Origin: Posidonia oceanica
Taxonomy: Eukaryota; Streptophyta; Magnoliopsida; Alismatales; Posidoniaceae
Reading direction: 5' to 3'
DNA: 64,000 nucleotides
Assembly (NCBI GenBank): GCA_037176725.1
Contig: JAZBRS010000054.1
Span: 17,502,001-17,566,000, forward strand
Positions 62,082-64,000 of this stretch are shown here, one piece after another. Under the pieces are notes generated by a model. That model did not search any database and had not been told where the DNA came from. It worked only from the letters and a program-made list of their open reading frames with translations. A program made the translations under genes and the position numbers. The stretch's first letter is position 1; each line of letters opens with the position of its first letter.

Positions 62082-64000
62082 GTAACATTCGGAGTTTTCC
62101 TTTTTCTTTCCTTGTGTTTTTGCGTATTTTTTTAACATGTTTTGGTCACCTTAGGATTGGTGCGTTGAGGGATTTTCAAGGTTGATTTATAGGTCTTAAA
62201 GCCCCCATGATGTACGTGGAAAAAATAAATGCAATTGAATTGAGGACCTTTGGAATATACAAGCTTGTCTTTGGTTGCTTGTGTTCTTGGTTCTTTATGA
62301 TAATAATCCTTAGATGCAAGTAAGTTTTTGTGATCAATTGAACATGGGTGATCAATGGTTGTGTCAATAATGTTTCTTAGTGGATTTCGGACGTTTATGC
62401 TTGAAACTCCACATGTGGAGGGTTGAGTTCTCTTGTTGCTTAACAATTGGAAGAGGTGGCTGTGCATGTGTTGGAGGGAAAACAAGCGTGGCGTGGCTGC
62501 TTGGCATCAATTCACCACTTGGATCTCTGTTCACGACTTAGGGGAGGCCATTTAAGCCGAAGCACTCCTCAAGGATCGTCACCAAGCAATAGAGAGAGAG
62601 CAGTGAGTGAGAGAGAAGAGAAGGAGAGGAAGAAGAGGTGAAACAAGGGAAGGGAAATCGGCAGAGGAGGAGGGCTGTGGGCTTGCATGCACTTGGGAGA
62701 GCTCGGCAACCGCTCCAGCACCTCCATGATCGCCCAACTACGGGTCTCCAGTGGTGATCGGCAGCTAGATAGCGGGAGGTGGAGGTAAGCCATCGGCTTT
62801 TGGCTTATGGGTTCCTCTGCATGTTTTTTCTTTGTTGGATACCAATCGCTGTCTTCCGATTGGTAGTTGCACCAGGGTTCAAGGGGGAGGTGAAGACCGG
62901 TGCAAGGTCGTGGGAGATTGTCAGCGTGATGTGGTGTTCAGGGGACTGTTAATCGTGAGGTTGGTTTCCGGGTTCCGAGGAATGGCCTCGGGTCAAGTTT
63001 GGGTCGTGCACTCCTCTTGTGCTCGTGCATGTGCTTAATCCTTTAGCCCCTCTTTGGATGTAGAATAAGAAAAGTAGGAATAAGTGGAAAGTAATATTGG
63101 TATTCTGATAGTATTGCTATTCTGTTTGGAAGTGATTTTCTTTTAAAGGTGAATAAGTGTGTATAGGGAGATATTCTAGTTTGGATGAAAAATGAAATAA
63201 GTATCAGAATAAGTGTTGGAATAAGTGTAAAACATGTATATTAAAATATGTATACATCATATTATATATGTATTAATTTTTAAACAAAAAATAAATACAC
63301 CGTATACATACATTTATCAGAATAACTTAGCGGAATAACTTTATTCCACCTTTCCTGCGGAATAGCTATTCTAGAATAAGTAAATCAGAATAAGAATCAC
63401 TATTCTGCTTTTATTCTACTTTTTGACTTGCCAAATGGAATTACAATTCCTATTCCACCCTTATTCCATCCTTTATTTGGTTGCCAAAGAGGGGCTTAGT
63501 TTCTGTTTTGTGGAGGTGCTGGGCTCAGAGGACTGAGTTCAAGGTGATCGTAGCGACGGTGAGGGCTTCTCCGGCATGTGGTGATTGTTTAGGTCGTTAA
63601 CCATTGACAAGGTACTCACTGTGTGCTTGAGACTTTTATTCCCTTTTAATATGGTAGCATGATAGAATCTTGTGTTTGGTTTGTGAATTCATGCACAGGA
63701 TATGAAGGTGGTGATTTTATTGGTTTTATTGTGGTTTTGATGGCACAATGTAGGTGATTGGCCAAAAACAGAGAAGTCCTGGACACCAGCGCATGTGACT
63801 CGTGTGGTTTACCCACGTGGATAGCCGATGCGTTTTCATGTTGTTAGCTGATTATGTGGTTTGCTTTGATTTTTAGATTGCTATATTGTGCATTGAAGTT
63901 TGTTGAATTTTTGAGCTGACGTCAGACCTTCAGTTTTGGTCAAAAAGAAAATTCTCTTATATTTAAAAAGGATTTTCTTGTGATGTTGAAATAATGATTT
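62082..64000 (+). repeat. 3' LTR of the second gypsy family, runs off the window
   Basis: It begins TGTAACATTCGGAG directly after a polypurine-like stretch (AAGGGCGAAATTCTTTTAAGG). It is homologous to 55,804-57,777. Its 3' end was not found before position 64,000. A Tourist-like MITE interrupts it at 63,046-63,495. Confidence 0.75.
63046..63495. mobile_element. Tourist-like MITE (PIF/Harbinger), 450 bp
   Basis: Ends are GCCCCTCTTTGG and CCAAAGAGGGGC, a perfect 12-bp inverted pair flanked by TTA (63,043-63,045 and 63,496-63,498). The interior is rich in GAATAAG/CTTATTC words in both orientations and non-coding. Confidence 0.92.

Overview
This is a nuclear plant genomic window: GT-AG introns, plant-specific gene families (LRR-III receptor kinase, trihelix protein, NPH3/BTB protein) and large tracts of nested plant transposable elements. 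The GC-rich first exon of the receptor kinase hints at a monocot, but this is weak and I do not name a species. No bacterial, organellar or CRISPR-like content was seen.

Layout. 1-3.1 kb is decayed repeat DNA (an LTR-like repeat, a LINE relic, a short Cys-rich fragment with a poly-A tail). 5.5-19.1 kb is the gene-dense part: (i) an atypical LRR receptor-like kinase on + (2 exons, 830 aa, catalytic HRD replaced by HGN); (ii) a 7-exon gene on - that joins a trihelix DNA-binding domain to a UMP-kinase-like amino-acid kinase domain (636 aa); (iii) a 4-exon NPH3/BTB gene on - (681 aa) whose last intron holds a 1.1-kb TIR element carrying a JINGUBANG-like WD40 fragment, and a complete 331-bp TRIM. 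(iv) At 20.8-29.6 kb two exons on - fit together as a 91-aa small membrane-type protein. The 8.5-kb intron between them contains a complete but decayed 6.06-kb Mutator-like element (MULE) with long TIRs, a perfect 9-bp target duplication, a transposase relic and an antisense GRF-type zinc-finger ORF.

29.8-64 kb is almost entirely transposons, nested several levels deep. A TIR element (29,817-43,857) is split by an 11.5-kb Tekay/Del-like Ty3/gypsy retrotransposon on - (30,502-42,049). That element's 5' LTR is itself split by a 1.5-kb solo LTR with a perfect 5-bp duplication. Two further solo LTRs of the large gypsy family follow on +. The first (45,083-48,157, perfect TAAGG duplication) sits inside a hAT-type non-autonomous element (45,055-49,295). 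Then come two hAT MITEs (52.86 and 53.31 kb), a TIR-like element with a RACK1-like fragment (54.0-54.5 kb), a second gypsy LTR family (55.8 and 62.1 kb) interrupted by a solo LTR whose empty site survives in the paralogous LTR, a hAT transposase relic (58.0-59.6 kb), and a gypsy integrase relic (61.1-62.0 kb) followed by its LTR, which carries a Tourist-like MITE.

The host genes are functionally unrelated and form no operon-like unit. The window is best read as a small gene island followed by a methylation-decayed repeat block. Most retroelement stop codons fall at expected Trp or Gln positions, as expected from C-to-T decay on either strand. Exon boundaries were read by eye from splice sites and reading phase. 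Family assignments are from motif recognition, with no database search.
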